Shown here: in pieces, positions 28,620 through 38,800 of the stretch
Layout: each line of letters opens with the position of its first letter
Position numbering within the stretch: the first letter of the stretch is position 1
Assembly (NCBI RefSeq): GCF_000331305.1
Contig: NZ_KB217478.1
Coordinates: forward strand, 2,322,151-2,386,150
Direction: 5' to 3'
DNA from: Calothrix sp. PCC 7103
Lineage (GTDB): Bacteria; Cyanobacteriota; Cyanobacteriia; Cyanobacteriales; Nostocaceae
DNA: 64,000 bases
Notes under the pieces: model-generated
The model's database searches: none
What the model was told of the DNA's origin: nothing
The model's input: only the letters and a program-made list of their open reading frames with translations
Program-made: the position numbers and the translations under genes

Positions 28620-29156
28620 ATGGAGCCTTGGGATTACTGCTTAGTTTGGGTAAAAAACATCCGTCCTTCGGAGTTCGGTTATAAGGCTGAGTGCGTTCGA
28701 GAGTTAGTGAAAGCAACTTTCGGGCAATACAAATTTGAGACAATCAATCGTGGTTGGGGAGCTAAATTTGAAAAGCGACCTGAAGGCGCCTTAAAACTTA
28801 TAGAAGTTTGGTTAATGAAGTTTATATTGTCCCAAGTACAAGGACAAATAAGTAACCAACAAATATTTTTGGCGCTTCTCGAACCGATGGCGCCATCTGA
28901 GTGGTGCCTAATATGGATTCCCATAATTCATCCAGATGTTGAACTCCCTTACCCTGGAGAAAGAAATCCTCACGGTTACATGAAAGCATGTACTACAACG
29001 TTGCCAACACTAACTGGGTATAATGAAAGAACTATTGAAGGATGGTTTTACGGCAAGCCATACCATTATTCGGTAGGAATTTTGCTGCGATGCTTTCATC
29101 TCATTTTCCAACTACAACAAACGACCCTACAGGAAAACATAAGCGTTTACGGATAA
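28620..29156 (+). CDS. Hypothetical protein with two internal repeats
   Basis: 178 residues from ATG 28620. The two halves align: MEPWDYCLVWVKNIRPSEFGYKAEC... against APSEWCLIWIPIIHPDVEL...GYMKAC. Each half ends with a possible helix-turn-helix-like segment (FETINRGWGAKF; ERTIEGWFYGK) and a hydrophobic helix. The repeat supports both the reading frame and this start. I do not recognise the family. It contains two GGCGCC sites and resembles the accessory small genes after 56 kb in style. Confidence 0.55.
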   Translation: MEPWDYCLVWVKNIRPSEFGYKAECVRELVKATFGQYKFETINRGWGAKFEKRPEGALKLIEVWLMKFILSQVQGQISNQQIFLALLEPMAPSEWCLIWIPIIHPDVELPYPGERNPHGYMKACTTTLPTLTGYNERTIEGWFYGKPYHYSVGILLRCFHLIFQLQQTTLQENISVYG

Positions 29157-29230
29157 CGGGATAACTCCGTTAAAGGATAGATGAATGTTCATGTGCGCTC
29201 GTAAATTTGAGCTTGACCTAGTGACAATTT

Positions 29231-30148
29231 TTATTGTTGTTGTAATTGTTCAACCTCTGCCACACTTAAACCTGTAGTTTGGCTAATTGTTTGTACATCT
29301 AAAACACCAAGCAGCGAGCGCGCGATAGAAAGTGCTTTTCCCTTTGCACCTTCTTCTCTACCCTCTACTTTACCTTCTGCTCTACCTTCTGCTCTACCTT
29401 CTTTTCGACCCTTAGCTTCGGCATCCTGTTGCGCTTTTAAAATTGCATTTTTGCTGTCATGAATAAACATTTCTCGTTTTTCTAGCACATCTAGCTCCTT
29501 TCTGGTTAATTTACTTTCTCTTGCAACTTCAAACGCATGATTTATTTCTGGAACTTCTTTCATAGTGGGTGGAACTGACGTGAGTGTATTTGCTGCTTTG
29601 AGAAAATACAGCCATTTATCTAATAAAGTTTCTAATTCCGATAGTTGTTTGTTGAATTTGGGTAACTCGACGAATACGAGTTCAATATCATTGCTATAAT
29701 CTGTTAAATCGTCTTTTTCTTTTAATCGATAGCGAGAGATTACTTTAGTACTCCCTTCAAACATGTCAAAGTCGGTAATAGTCAATGCTATTACTGGATT
29801 TAATAGTGTATAGTCCTCACCGACTCTAAGCTGAATTGAAAAGGCTTTGGCAGCATTATACAATACCCGCTTCTCAAAACCCAACACGTTTAAAACCTGC
29901 ATCTCAATAATAACGGTTTTATTTCCTGTGATAGTAGCTTTTACGTCTAAGTATGAATCTTTAATACCTTTGATGCGCGGTGCCTGATAAGGGTCAATAA
30001 TTTCTAAATCTAAAATCACGGTTTTTTCTTGATACAAAATTGCATTCAGAAAACCAATTAAGATGTCTTTACTTTGTTTAGAACCAAAGATTTTTTTAAA
30101 AGCAAAATCTGTTTTAGGATTTATAAAGGTCACAATAAACCCTCCCAA
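29231..30148 (-). CDS. Rpn-family recombination-promoting nuclease/PD-(D/E)XK transposase-like protein
   Basis: 305 residues. The N-terminus FINPKTDFAFKKIFGSKQSKDIL is diagnostic of the Rpn (former transposase_31/DUF4351-like) family; the nuclease core follows (LDVKATITGNKTVIIEMQV). Near the C-terminus a low-complexity repeat RKEGRAEGRAEGKVEGREEG is typical. RpnA-type proteins are DNA endonucleases that stimulate RecA-independent recombination, which fits the scrambled surroundings, although they are common in cyanobacterial genomes in general. Confidence 0.88.
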   Translation of the reverse strand: MGGFIVTFINPKTDFAFKKIFGSKQSKDILIGFLNAILYQEKTVILDLEIIDPYQAPRIKGIKDSYLDVKATITGNKTVIIEMQVLNVLGFEKRVLYNAAKAFSIQLRVGEDYTLLNPVIALTITDFDMFEGSTKVISRYRLKEKDDLTDYSNDIELVFVELPKFNKQLSELETLLDKWLYFLKAANTLTSVPPTMKEVPEINHAFEVARESKLTRKELDVLEKREMFIHDSKNAILKAQQDAEAKGRKEGRAEGRAEGKVEGREEGAKGKALSIARSLLGVLDVQTISQTTGLSVAEVEQLQQQ

Positions 30149-30155
30149 TTAGTAT

Positions 30156-30464
30156 TTATTTAATAATAATAGTATCATTTTTTGCGTTATTAGCACCATT
30201 TCTATATAATTGTTTACTATTATTGGGCACCTCAGCTTTGAAATTATCTGCTCTCAACATTTTTTCAGCATCAAGTACCTGCGACAAAAATGCCCATATC
30301 GTTACAAAGGGGTCAAATATGCGACGATAATATTTGATTTGTAACTCATCAATTATTTGTTGAATCGTTGATTGAGGTAACAAATCTCGGAAAGGTAATC
30401 CTGCACTTTGGATAAAATTTTGCTTGAGGATTTCAACTCGATTCGATATCTTAGAAGTAAGCAT
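30156..30464 (-). pseudogene. Truncated IS4-like transposase (N-terminal part)
   Basis: About 70 residues match the N-terminus of IS4-family transposases (FDPFVTIWAFLSQVLDAEK). After LDAEK the protein switches to an unrelated lysine- and asparagine-rich tail, and the DDE catalytic core is absent. It lies 7 nt upstream of the Rpn gene. A dead insertion-sequence remnant. Confidence 0.75.
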
Positions 30465-30770
30465 TTTTTAATTTCTCTTGTACTTGGTATTAATTAAACT
30501 AAATACAAGAGATTTTTTCTACCGTAGCAAGCATTGTTGCTTTTTTTACATTTTTAATCTCCTTTAATCAAGGTCGAAGTGTTTTGAAACTCCAGCTTCT
30601 GCCATATATGTGATTAAAACCCTTAATCTACAAGCCTTTCAAGTCATATCCTGGTTCTTCCTTCTGCCCTCTCTCTGCCCTCTCTCTGCCTTTTCTTCGT
30701 GCCATTCCCTTAATAAGGGGGGGGGGTTAGAGTTTTGTATTTGAATTTCAGGCATTTTTGTAGTTATTTA

Positions 30771-30854
30771 CGGAACACCTGCTTCTGTGCTGGATAATCC
30801 CGAACTTATGCAATTACTCCTTCCCATGCTGCGAGCAGATTTTGCTGTTAATGA
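30771..30854 (+). pseudogene. TEII fragment, internal 84 bp (copy 5)
   Basis: Nearly identical to nucleotides ~24610-24693 of the intact thioesterase gene (codons for GTPASVLDNPELMQ through RADFAVNE). It is 6 kb away from the TEII-PPTase locus and its right end abuts the left arm of a MITE. Confidence 0.88.
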
Positions 30855-31021
30855 GGTTGAGCCGAGATAAGGGCGCTTAACGGAAATAGGGGCTGAAAAA
30901 CCTTGATTTTTCGTTACCTATAACAGCGTTGCGTACAATCAAGTAGCAATTTATCAAACTAATGTAGGATAAGCATTTTCAGCCTCTATTTCCGTTTTGG
31001 TTCATATGTCTGCTCAACCTC
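30853..31021. mobile_element. MITE-like element with long imperfect inverted repeats
   Basis: 169 bp, no coding capacity. Outer arms GAGGTTGAGC/GCTCAACCTC (10 bp, perfect) and inner arms AACGGAAATAGGGGCTGAAAA against TTTTCAGCCTCTATTTCCGTT (one mismatch) are separated by an A/T-rich centre. The shape suggests a non-autonomous transposable element. It adjoins TEII copy 5 and precedes the haemagglutinin-like gene. Confidence 0.65.
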
Positions 31022-31113
31022 TAGTACCTAAAAATTAATTTGAGCAAGATAGATGTGTTAATCACCAATCTATTTCGGGAAACCTAAATCTATGTATTAA
31101 TAGAGACAGAGTT

Positions 31114-33600
31114 ATGAAAGTTACTTTTATGTGCTTGGGTTTGCTCAGTGGAATCTTGACAGGGGGGATGTTCCTGCCAGTAAAGGCTCAGGTAATATCA
31201 GATGGAACTACCAACACCATCGTCAACCCTAGTGGTAATAATTTTAGCATTCTTAACGGCAGACAAGAAGGTAATAATTTATTTCATAGCTTCAGCAATT
31301 TCTCTGTGCCGACTGGTGGTGCGGCGAAATTTGATTTAACTAATACGCCCAATATTACAACTATATTTAGTCGAGTAACTGGTGGAAATGTTTCTAATAT
31401 TGATGGATTGATTCAAACCCTTAATAGTAATAATCCCGTTAGTTTGTTTTTAATGAATCCGAATGGGATTGTGTTTGGACAACATACCAAATTGAATGTT
31501 AGTGGTTCCTTTGTAGGGACAACTGCGAATAGTATTAAATTTAGTGATGGGAGGGAATTTAGTGCTGTAAATCCCAGCGAACTCCCGTTATTGACAATGA
31601 ATGTACCTGTGGGGTTGCAGATGGGAGCAAATTCAGGGGCGATCGCTGTGCAAGGGAGTGGACATAACATGACCACCGGATTTTTTGCTCCTGCCGATCG
31701 CAGCCAAAATCCCATCGAATTACAAGTTGGAACAGGCAACACTTTAGCATTAATTGGCTCAGGTGTGAACTTCTCTGGCGGTGTTGCCACCACGAAGGGA
31801 GGAGGACATTTGGAAGTAGGGAGTGTTAGTAATGGGTTAGTTAAACTTAACTCCATTACACCAGGGTTGGTTGGTGATTATTCAGCAGTCAATAACTTTA
31901 ACGATATTCATTTAGCAAAACAATCTTTGTTAGATGCTAGCGGTAGCGGTGGTTCAATTCAATTACAAGGACGGAATATTAGCTTGACAGAAGGTTCTGC
32001 CGTTTTGCTGCAAAACTTTGGCATCCAACAACCATCTTATGGGATTACCGTCAAAGCCACTGGAACTGTTAGTCTCACCGGAAACACATCTGATGCCAAA
32101 TTCAACAGTTTTATCCAAATCGACAATTTAGGCATGACACCATCTGGGGATATTAACCTTTCTGCGGAACAGTTAGTACTGAAAGATGGGGCAAGCATCC
32201 ATAACTGGACGTTTACACCGATAGATGGCGGCAATATTACAGCAAATGCTAAGAGTATGATTGATGTTGATGGCTTTGTCCCAACAAATCCTATTGTTTC
32301 AAGCTCAATCACTTCCATTACATTAAACTCTGGCAAAGCAGGTGATATTAACCTCTCAGCTGGTAATTTGAGAGTTGTGAATAGCGGCGCTATTAGTACT
32401 ATATCCACAGGCTCAGGGCAGGCTGGAATTTTACGATTTGATATTGCAGATTTGCTGGAAATTGCTGGTAATAACCCCTTGACATCATTGTCAAGTGGAG
32501 TAATTTCATCAGCTAGCAACACAGGAGATTCTGGCAGCACTATCATCAATGCATCTAGATTATTGATTCGAGACAGTGGCATACTAGGGTCTAGCACGGT
32601 GGCTTCAGGTGCAGCAGGTAATGTCACAGTTAATGCTTCAGAATCTGTAGAGGTGAGAGGTAAAGCATCTGGCTCAATTCTTCCTGCACGCATTGCCTCA
32701 AGTGCCGAAATCCTCGATCCAGTCACCCAAGCTGTGCTGAGACTTCCCGCCATTCCCACAGGTAAAGCTGGTTCTCTTACCATTAACACCCCAATATTAA
32801 GTGTCACAGATGCAGCATTTGTTACTGTCAAAAATGATGGGCCCAACAGTGCAGGAGACTTGCAGATTAATGCCAACTCAATTTTTCTCAATAATCAAGG
32901 TAGCATTAGCGCTTCAACGACTTCTGGCAATGGTGGAGATGTCAAATTAAACTTGCAAGATTACTTATTGATGCGCCGTGATAGCCAGATTTCCGCTATG
33001 GCTAGGGGTCAAGGCAATGGCGGTAACTTGGCAATTAAATCACCAATAATAGTGGGATTAGAAAACAGTGATATCATTGCCAATGCTGTGCAAGGAAAAG
33101 GTGGCAATATCGCCATAACTACTCAAGGTATTCTTGGTTTAGTATTCCGCAATACTCTTACCCCCAGAGAAGACCTGACCAACGATATTACAGCCAGTTC
33201 CCAATTCAATGTTAGTGGCACGGTGGATATTAATAACGTCGGTGTTGACCCTAATTCTGGTTTAATCGAATTACCTGCAAATCTTACCGACTCCTCCCAA
33301 CAAATTGCCACAGGTTGTTCTAATAATACTGATAGCAAGTTTGTGGCTACGGGAAGAGGAGGAATACCTCAAAATTCAGGCGAAAATATCGGGAGCGATC
33401 GCACCTGGTCAGATATTCGTGATTTGAATGCATACAAGAATAATCACCCGGTTACAGCCCAAATCCCCAAATCACCAACAACCCTCATCCAAGCAACAGG
33501 ATGGCGAAGAAACCAACAAGGGAAAATTGAGTTAGTCGCAGATAAATCTTCTGTTTCATTACAACAATCCTTAACCTGTGCTGCTGTGCCTAAAAACTAG
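31114..33600 (+). CDS. Filamentous haemagglutinin N-terminal domain exoprotein (two-partner secretion)
   Basis: 828 residues. Signal peptide MKVTFMCLGLLSGILTGGMF...VKAQ. The TPS domain follows (~25-145): NLFHSFSNFSV, IDGLIQ, and the conserved LFLMNPNGIVFG and FVGTTANSIKF motifs. The rest is a Gly/Ser/Asn-rich beta-helix of repeated strands (SGKAGDINLSA, GNGGDVKLN, GNGGNLAIK), with a typical cyanobacterial C-terminal cap (RRNQQGKIELVAD). Secreted through a TpsB/CdiB-type pore, not encoded nearby. Probably a surface adhesin or sheath protein. Unlinked to the NRPS genes. Confidence 0.9.
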   Translation: MKVTFMCLGLLSGILTGGMFLPVKAQVISDGTTNTIVNPSGNNFSILNGRQEGNNLFHSFSNFSVPTGGAAKFDLTNTPNITTIFSRVTGGNVSNIDGLIQTLNSNNPVSLFLMNPNGIVFGQHTKLNVSGSFVGTTANSIKFSDGREFSAVNPSELPLLTMNVPVGLQMGANSGAIAVQGSGHNMTTGFFAPADRSQNPIELQVGTGNTLALIGSGVNFSGGVATTKGGGHLEVGSVSNGLVKLNSITPGLVGDYSAVNNFNDIHLAKQSLLDASGSGGSIQLQGRNISLTEGSAVLLQNFGIQQPSYGITVKATGTVSLTGNTSDAKFNSFIQIDNLGMTPSGDINLSAEQLVLKDGASIHNWTFTPIDGGNITANAKSMIDVDGFVPTNPIVSSSITSITLNSGKAGDINLSAGNLRVVNSGAISTISTGSGQAGILRFDIADLLEIAGNNPLTSLSSGVISSASNTGDSGSTIINASRLLIRDSGILGSSTVASGAAGNVTVNASESVEVRGKASGSILPARIASSAEILDPVTQAVLRLPAIPTGKAGSLTINTPILSVTDAAFVTVKNDGPNSAGDLQINANSIFLNNQGSISASTTSGNGGDVKLNLQDYLLMRRDSQISAMARGQGNGGNLAIKSPIIVGLENSDIIANAVQGKGGNIAITTQGILGLVFRNTLTPREDLTNDITASSQFNVSGTVDINNVGVDPNSGLIELPANLTDSSQQIATGCSNNTDSKFVATGRGGIPQNSGENIGSDRTWSDIRDLNAYKNNHPVTAQIPKSPTTLIQATGWRRNQQGKIELVADKSSVSLQQSLTCAAVPKN

Positions 33601-34216
33601 TTTTACTGCATTTTTATAAATAAACGAGCTGAAAGCAGGGCGCAATCAGAGGGAAACCTTCATCTGGTAGCCACACTGGCGAAGACAGGGGGATGTCATG
33701 GATAAACTAGACCTAGAAAAACGTCTTAACCCTCTTTTGTCACTCTAGCCAGAGGAAAAGTGGAAATAAGAGATGTCCAGGTTTTCAAAAATTGAACGTT
33801 TCCGTACCTGGATACAATTGCCCTTGATGCGCTCTAGCAGCGAACTTATTTAACTTAAGAGTGTTGTTTTAATGTGGCGCCGATACCTCTTAACGTTTAA
33901 TCTGGTTAACCTTTATTTTGCATTTGTCAAATTTAAGCGTCAATTGACACAGCGCGTGAAAGTTAATTATTCAAGAAGAGTATATTTTAGCATTGTTTTA
34001 TTTCAATAGTAATTCTCTTGAGCAAATCATCTTCATATTGCCCCTATATAGAAATTTTATTATCATCAACTTGTTAGTAAAAATTTAAACTATAGTTTGG
34101 TCAGACTTACTTAACAAAGAAGCAAATGTATTTGAGCTATTTACATCTCAGTTCCCCACGAACAGAAATTTTTCAGCAACTAACTAACCTAAAAATAATT
34201 AGATCGATATAGAGCG
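33601..34216. other. Intergenic, no gene recognised
   Basis: About 615 bp between the haemagglutinin-like gene and a short ORF. Only short open frames occur on either strand; one GGCGCC lies near 33877. A promoter for the small ORF at 34217 should be in the A/T-rich last 150 bp but no clear -35/-10 pair stands out. Confidence 0.4.
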
Positions 34217-34375
34217 ATGATAATTTCTAAAAAAGTAGCAGATATACTGTTGGCAGCAGCAGAGAGGTACTTGACTTCTTTGCCAGAAGAAGAACGAAAT
34301 AAAATTTTGAGTCGTGCGGATTTGAACAGCAAGCAACCTGCCACTAAACAGCCCGCTTCCTCAACGACTTCATGA
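34217..34375 (+). CDS. Small hypothetical protein (52 aa)
   Basis: ATG ATA ATT ... to TGA. The predicted protein MIISKKVADILLAAAERYL... is a charged amphipathic helix (TSLPEEERNKILSRA) followed by a Ser/Thr/Pro/Gln tail. No known domain. It lies 21 bp before the 105-bp repeat that ends in a terminator, an arrangement also seen for a different small ORF at 51776. Codon usage looks natural, but the call rests on context and helix character only. Confidence 0.45.
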   Translation: MIISKKVADILLAAAERYLTSLPEEERNKILSRADLNSKQPATKQPASSTTS

Positions 34376-34396
34376 AAAGTAAACATTCAATTCATA

Positions 34397-34501
34397 TTAG
34401 TTCTATCCTGATGCATCCCCAGTAACTATGGATACGTATATGGTAGATGCACCCTAATAACAACGGCGCCTTTTATTATTTATAATTGGCGCCTTTTTAT
34501 T
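34397..34501 (+). ncRNA. 105-bp repeat with terminal hairpin, copy A (candidate small RNA)
   Basis: Aligns without gaps to 51979-52083 with 8 differences in 105 (about 92% identity). The middle part around CCCCAGTAACTATGGATACG is identical. It ends in a hairpin made of two GGCGCC blocks (34465-34470 and 34488-34493) followed by a T-run, which looks like a Rho-independent terminator whose loop, not stem, has diverged. A 9-codon ORF (MDTYMVDAP) is kept in both copies with TAA here and TGA there. It may be a small RNA, a leaderless micropeptide or a conserved terminator cassette. Confidence 0.5.
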
Positions 34502-35873
34502 TGTCGTAGGTTCTAGTAGCAATATATCCTGTAACAACATTGGGTAGTTCTTCTTCAACGAGTCGCAGGGAAGGATATAAATAAGCAACCAAAGCAAACA
34601 AGATGGCAATCCCTCCTACAAGGATTAATAGAAGTCCTAAGCCACGACCCTCTCCTGTACCGATAATTTGTCCAATGCTGTTAGCTAAAGCTCCATCAGA
34701 TGCCATTAAGGGTTCAAAAATATGGTCTGCTAGAGAACCTGCGACAACATAGCCAAGGGGTAAGCAGATACTAGCGAGCGCTCCTTGTAAGGCAAAAACT
34801 CTTCCCTGTACCTCTGGTACAACTTTCTTTTGCAAAATAGAAAAGATGGAAGTGTTAATTGCAGGTACTGTTAGGAAGAAGAAAAAAGATGCAGGAGTAA
34901 ACAGAAATAAGGAAGGTCGCAAACCAGCTATCATCAGAAATATTCCAGCAAGAGAGATACCAACAAACAGGATGTTTATGTAGCGTCGCAGTTCTCCCCA
35001 AATACTCATAGCAGTACCGCTAATTACCAAACCAGAGCAAGCAATGGAAAAAACAGTACCTGTAACGGTGACTGAGGCTAAGGTTAGCCCCAGAGGTATG
35101 GCTGTAACATCAAAAACTCCTACGAGGAAATTAATTACGCCGGAAAACAACACTACTCCTAGCAGTCCAGGACGTTGCTTCAAGTAAATCCACCCTTGGG
35201 ATAGTTCCAGCCAAAATGAGTTTGGTGCTGTTTCCTCAGTTTTTTGTGCAATAGTGTTAAGTTCAGGAAATGGCAATAATAGTAGGGGAACCAGAGCAAA
35301 GAGCATAGTAGAAAAATCGATAATAATAATGCCATTGAGATGGATAGTTCCAAGTAAAAAAGCTGCCATAATCGGAGCAACTAGTCGGGCAAAGCCATCG
35401 GCAAGCTGGTTCATGCCGTTAGCACGACCGAGATGCTTTTGGGGTACAAGTAGGCTAGTCGAAGCATTGTAACTAGGCCACTGAATTCCTAGTAGACCAT
35501 TACTACAAGCGGTTGCCAGATAAATATGCCAGATTTCTAACTTACCACTGGCATATAGTAAAGCCATGCTCAAGGTACATAAACCAGCACAGAAATCACT
35601 TACAATCATCAGCCAACGGCGACTAAAACGGTCTGTCAAGACTCCTGCTATGGGAGAAATTAAAACAAACGGTAGTGTATTACACATTACTAAGATTGCA
35701 AACTGAGTCACGGACTCTGTTTTTTGAAGAACCCAGATATCCAAAGCGAAATTGGTTAACCCAGAACCTGTCACAGAAACAATTTGTCCAAACCAAATGA
35801 GGATAAAAATCCTCATTTCCCTCATAATCGTCAGCAGTCCTGGTGTTGGCGATTCTTCTCTAATCTCTATCAT
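34497..35873 (-). CDS. MFS exporter of the second NRPS cluster
   Basis: 458 residues, about 12 hydrophobic segments. It starts FILIWFGQIVSVTGSGLTNFALDIWV and carries the loop motif AGVLTDRFSRRWLMIVSD after helix 2. An MFS_3-type drug or peptide efflux protein. Its start overlaps the end of the reductase-ended NRPS gene by 14 nt, so it is translationally coupled and is the last gene of that operon. It most likely exports the peptide aldehyde or alcohol and may give self-protection. Confidence 0.88.
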   Translation of the reverse strand: MIEIREESPTPGLLTIMREMRIFILIWFGQIVSVTGSGLTNFALDIWVLQKTESVTQFAILVMCNTLPFVLISPIAGVLTDRFSRRWLMIVSDFCAGLCTLSMALLYASGKLEIWHIYLATACSNGLLGIQWPSYNASTSLLVPQKHLGRANGMNQLADGFARLVAPIMAAFLLGTIHLNGIIIIDFSTMLFALVPLLLLPFPELNTIAQKTEETAPNSFWLELSQGWIYLKQRPGLLGVVLFSGVINFLVGVFDVTAIPLGLTLASVTVTGTVFSIACSGLVISGTAMSIWGELRRYINILFVGISLAGIFLMIAGLRPSLFLFTPASFFFFLTVPAINTSIFSILQKKVVPEVQGRVFALQGALASICLPLGYVVAGSLADHIFEPLMASDGALANSIGQIIGTGEGRGLGLLLILVGGIAILFALVAYLYPSLRLVEEELPNVVTGYIATRTYDK

Positions 35874-38800
35874 TTATTTTTTCTCCTGCTTGAAAATAGT
35901 GTGGGTAGCTTGGGGCTGGCAAAAAATCGCTTTTAATAAAATAGGAAAAATATCTTTCTAGTAATTTTTGCTCCATAACTGGAAAAACAATATCCGTATC
36001 GACTAAACCTTGATAGGTATTTGAGCAATCGAATTCTGGTTCTGGCGCCTCGGAAGGGTTTTGAGAATAAATTGATAACAGAGGCTGGAGGACATTATCT
36101 GAGCGCACTTGCAACTCTTGTAATTGGGTCAGCCAAGTTTCATAACTAACAACCTCTAGGGAATACCCTAAAGCTGAAATCAATTTGAACAGTTCGTTCA
36201 TCGGGGTAGGTTGGGGATTAAGCAAGTGAAATGCTTTACCAAAAGATGTTTTTTGCTGTGATAGATGAATAATAGCCTTACTTACGCAATCCACTGGTGT
36301 CAAGTTATCTACGATACCATCCATCTGGGGAGCAATTCCCATTTGAATGCAACCTGCAATCAATCTGCAAAACAAGTCCGCAGTATTACAGACACCACTT
36401 TTACTGTGTCCTGTGACTCTAGCTAATCTATAGATGGCAACTGGCAGTCCTCTGTCCCTTGCCTGCATGACTAATTTCTCAGCTACCCATTTACTCTGGC
36501 AGTAACCTCCTTCGAGTCCTTCGCTATGTTCAAGGAAGTCTGATTCTGTAATTATTTGGTGGGAATAAGCATTGGCGCCAAAAACGGAGGTGGTGGAAAT
36601 ATGATGTACGGGTTTGAGCTTGATTTCGCTTGCTAACCTCAAAATTTCCTGAGTCCCTAAAACATTGCTTGGTTTCAGAGCCGAGTAAGGATAGATAGTA
36701 TTTATCCATGCACCATTGTGATAAATAACATCAATTTCACTAGCTAAATGGTTAAATTGGGACACAGAAAGACCCAAGAGATTTTTAGACAAATCTCCTA
36801 TAACAGGAATAATTCTGTTGCTTTTGGCTGGATTCCACAGACCGTAAGATTCTAGCTTGTTTTGTAGTTTTTGTATTGCTTGTTCAATATTTTGAGAACG
36901 TATTAAGCAATAGATATACCCTTGTGTTTGCTCTAATAGTTCATGGAGTAAAGAAGCTCCTACAAAGCCAGTAGCTCCCGTTAATAAAATACGTTCCGGT
37001 TGGCTAACTGACTCAAAAGATGAGGACACTTGCATGGGCGGGTTTCCCGACTTGTGCAAAGTTTCCGGTAAAGTTTGAGGTTGAATAGTTGGGTCTAAGA
37101 CAGCATCTTTACGAAAATCAGACTCTGTATTGATAGTAATTTTGGCGCCAGTTCCAGTTTTAATTATCCTATCAATTAATTCTGCCAACCCAGCAATAGT
37201 TGGTTCCTCAAACAAATAGCGTAGGGGTAACTCTAGTTGAAAAGTTGACTGCAACCGAGACATCACTTGAGCTGCGCGCAAGGAATGTCCACCTATCTCA
37301 AAGAAGTTATCGTGAATACTTAATTGTTTGAGCGATAAAACATCACTCCATATACCTGCCACAATTTCTTCAGTATCAGTACGTGTTTTTTCTATATAAT
37401 TAGATTTATTTACTACAGGTTTTGCAACTAAGGCACGACGGTCTATTTTACCATTGGGAGTTAAAGGTAGTTCCTCCAACATGACAAAGAAACTAGGAAC
37501 CATGTAATCGGGCAGTTTTTGTTTGAGCCAATCCCGGATTTGATTTTGGATTTCTAACTGTTTCGGAACAATATAGGCAACAATCTGCTTGTTTCCTGGT
37601 TGGTCTTCTCTCACAATTACCGCAGATGCTCGTACCTGGAGATTTTCTGCTAAGATGGCTTCAATTTCCGCTAATTCAATGCGAAAACCACGAATTTTAA
37701 CCTGATTATCAATCCTACTTAAAAACTCGATATTACCATCTGGTAGATAACGAGCTAAGTCACCTGTTTTATAAAGAAGGGAATGGGGAGTAGGGATGAA
37801 TTTTTCTTTTGTTAATTCTGGGAGATTGAGATACCCTCTCGCTAAACCAACACCACCAATATGTAATTCTCCCGGTACACCAATGGGGACTGGTTGAAGA
37901 TTTTTGTCTAGAATGTAAATCTGTGTATTCGCAATTGGGCGCCCGATAAATACAGAATTAGTATAATAATGCTCTGAGTTAAGTGCTGGTTTATAGATTG
38001 TGGCTGTGATAGTGGCTTCCGTTGGTCCATAAGCATTTACCCACATTACCCTATCACCCACCAATTGTTGCCATAAAGCTAGTCGTTCTGGTAAAACCTG
38101 TTCGCTACCCGTGACTAACAAGCGCAGGTTGCGGGGTACGGTAGATTTACCTTGAGATACCTCTAAAACCCACTCTTGCCAGTATGGTGTTGGAAGGTTG
38201 ATAACCGTTAAGCTTTCTTGCTGAATAAATGTGGAAAAATCTGCAAAAGAAGTAAAAAGTTGAGCGGGTCGCATTACCAGCGTTGCACCAGTTAATAAGG
38301 TGGGGAAGATTTCTTCTGCTGCGACATCAAAGCTGAAGGAAGCAAATTGCAGTACTCGATCACGATTATTCAAACTATATTCTGCAATCATTGCTGTAGC
38401 GTGGTTAACTATACCCCAGTGGGTAATCATTACACCCTTCGGTTTTCCGGTAGAGCCAGAAGTATAAATAATATAAGCTAAATTCCCAGGTTGTACCTCA
38501 CTAACTGGATTTTGATCTGTGGAAACGTTACATGTAACATTTTTACAAATAACCTCACTATCCAAACAAACTACCTTTGCTCCACTTTCAGGTAATGAAT
38601 TAACTAACTTCTGCTGAGTCAGCAACACTGACATCCCAGAGTCATGCACCATATGAGCTAAACGTTCTTGGGGATAGTTGGGGTCAAGGGGTAAATAAGT
38701 ACCCCCAGCTTTTAGTATCCCCAACAATCCCACTATCATTTCTTTTGATCGCTCCAAACAAATTCCCACCAAAACATCAGGTTTTACACCGAGACTTTGC

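Noticed and set aside
30715-30727. Run of ten G residues
   Set aside because: A simple homopolymer in a junk-like intergenic stretch; no further structure, possibly a sequencing artefact.
31413-32891. Long minus-strand frames opposite the haemagglutinin-like gene
   Set aside because: Mirror frames of a Gly/Ser/Asn repeat-rich gene; such composition leaves the antisense strand open by chance.
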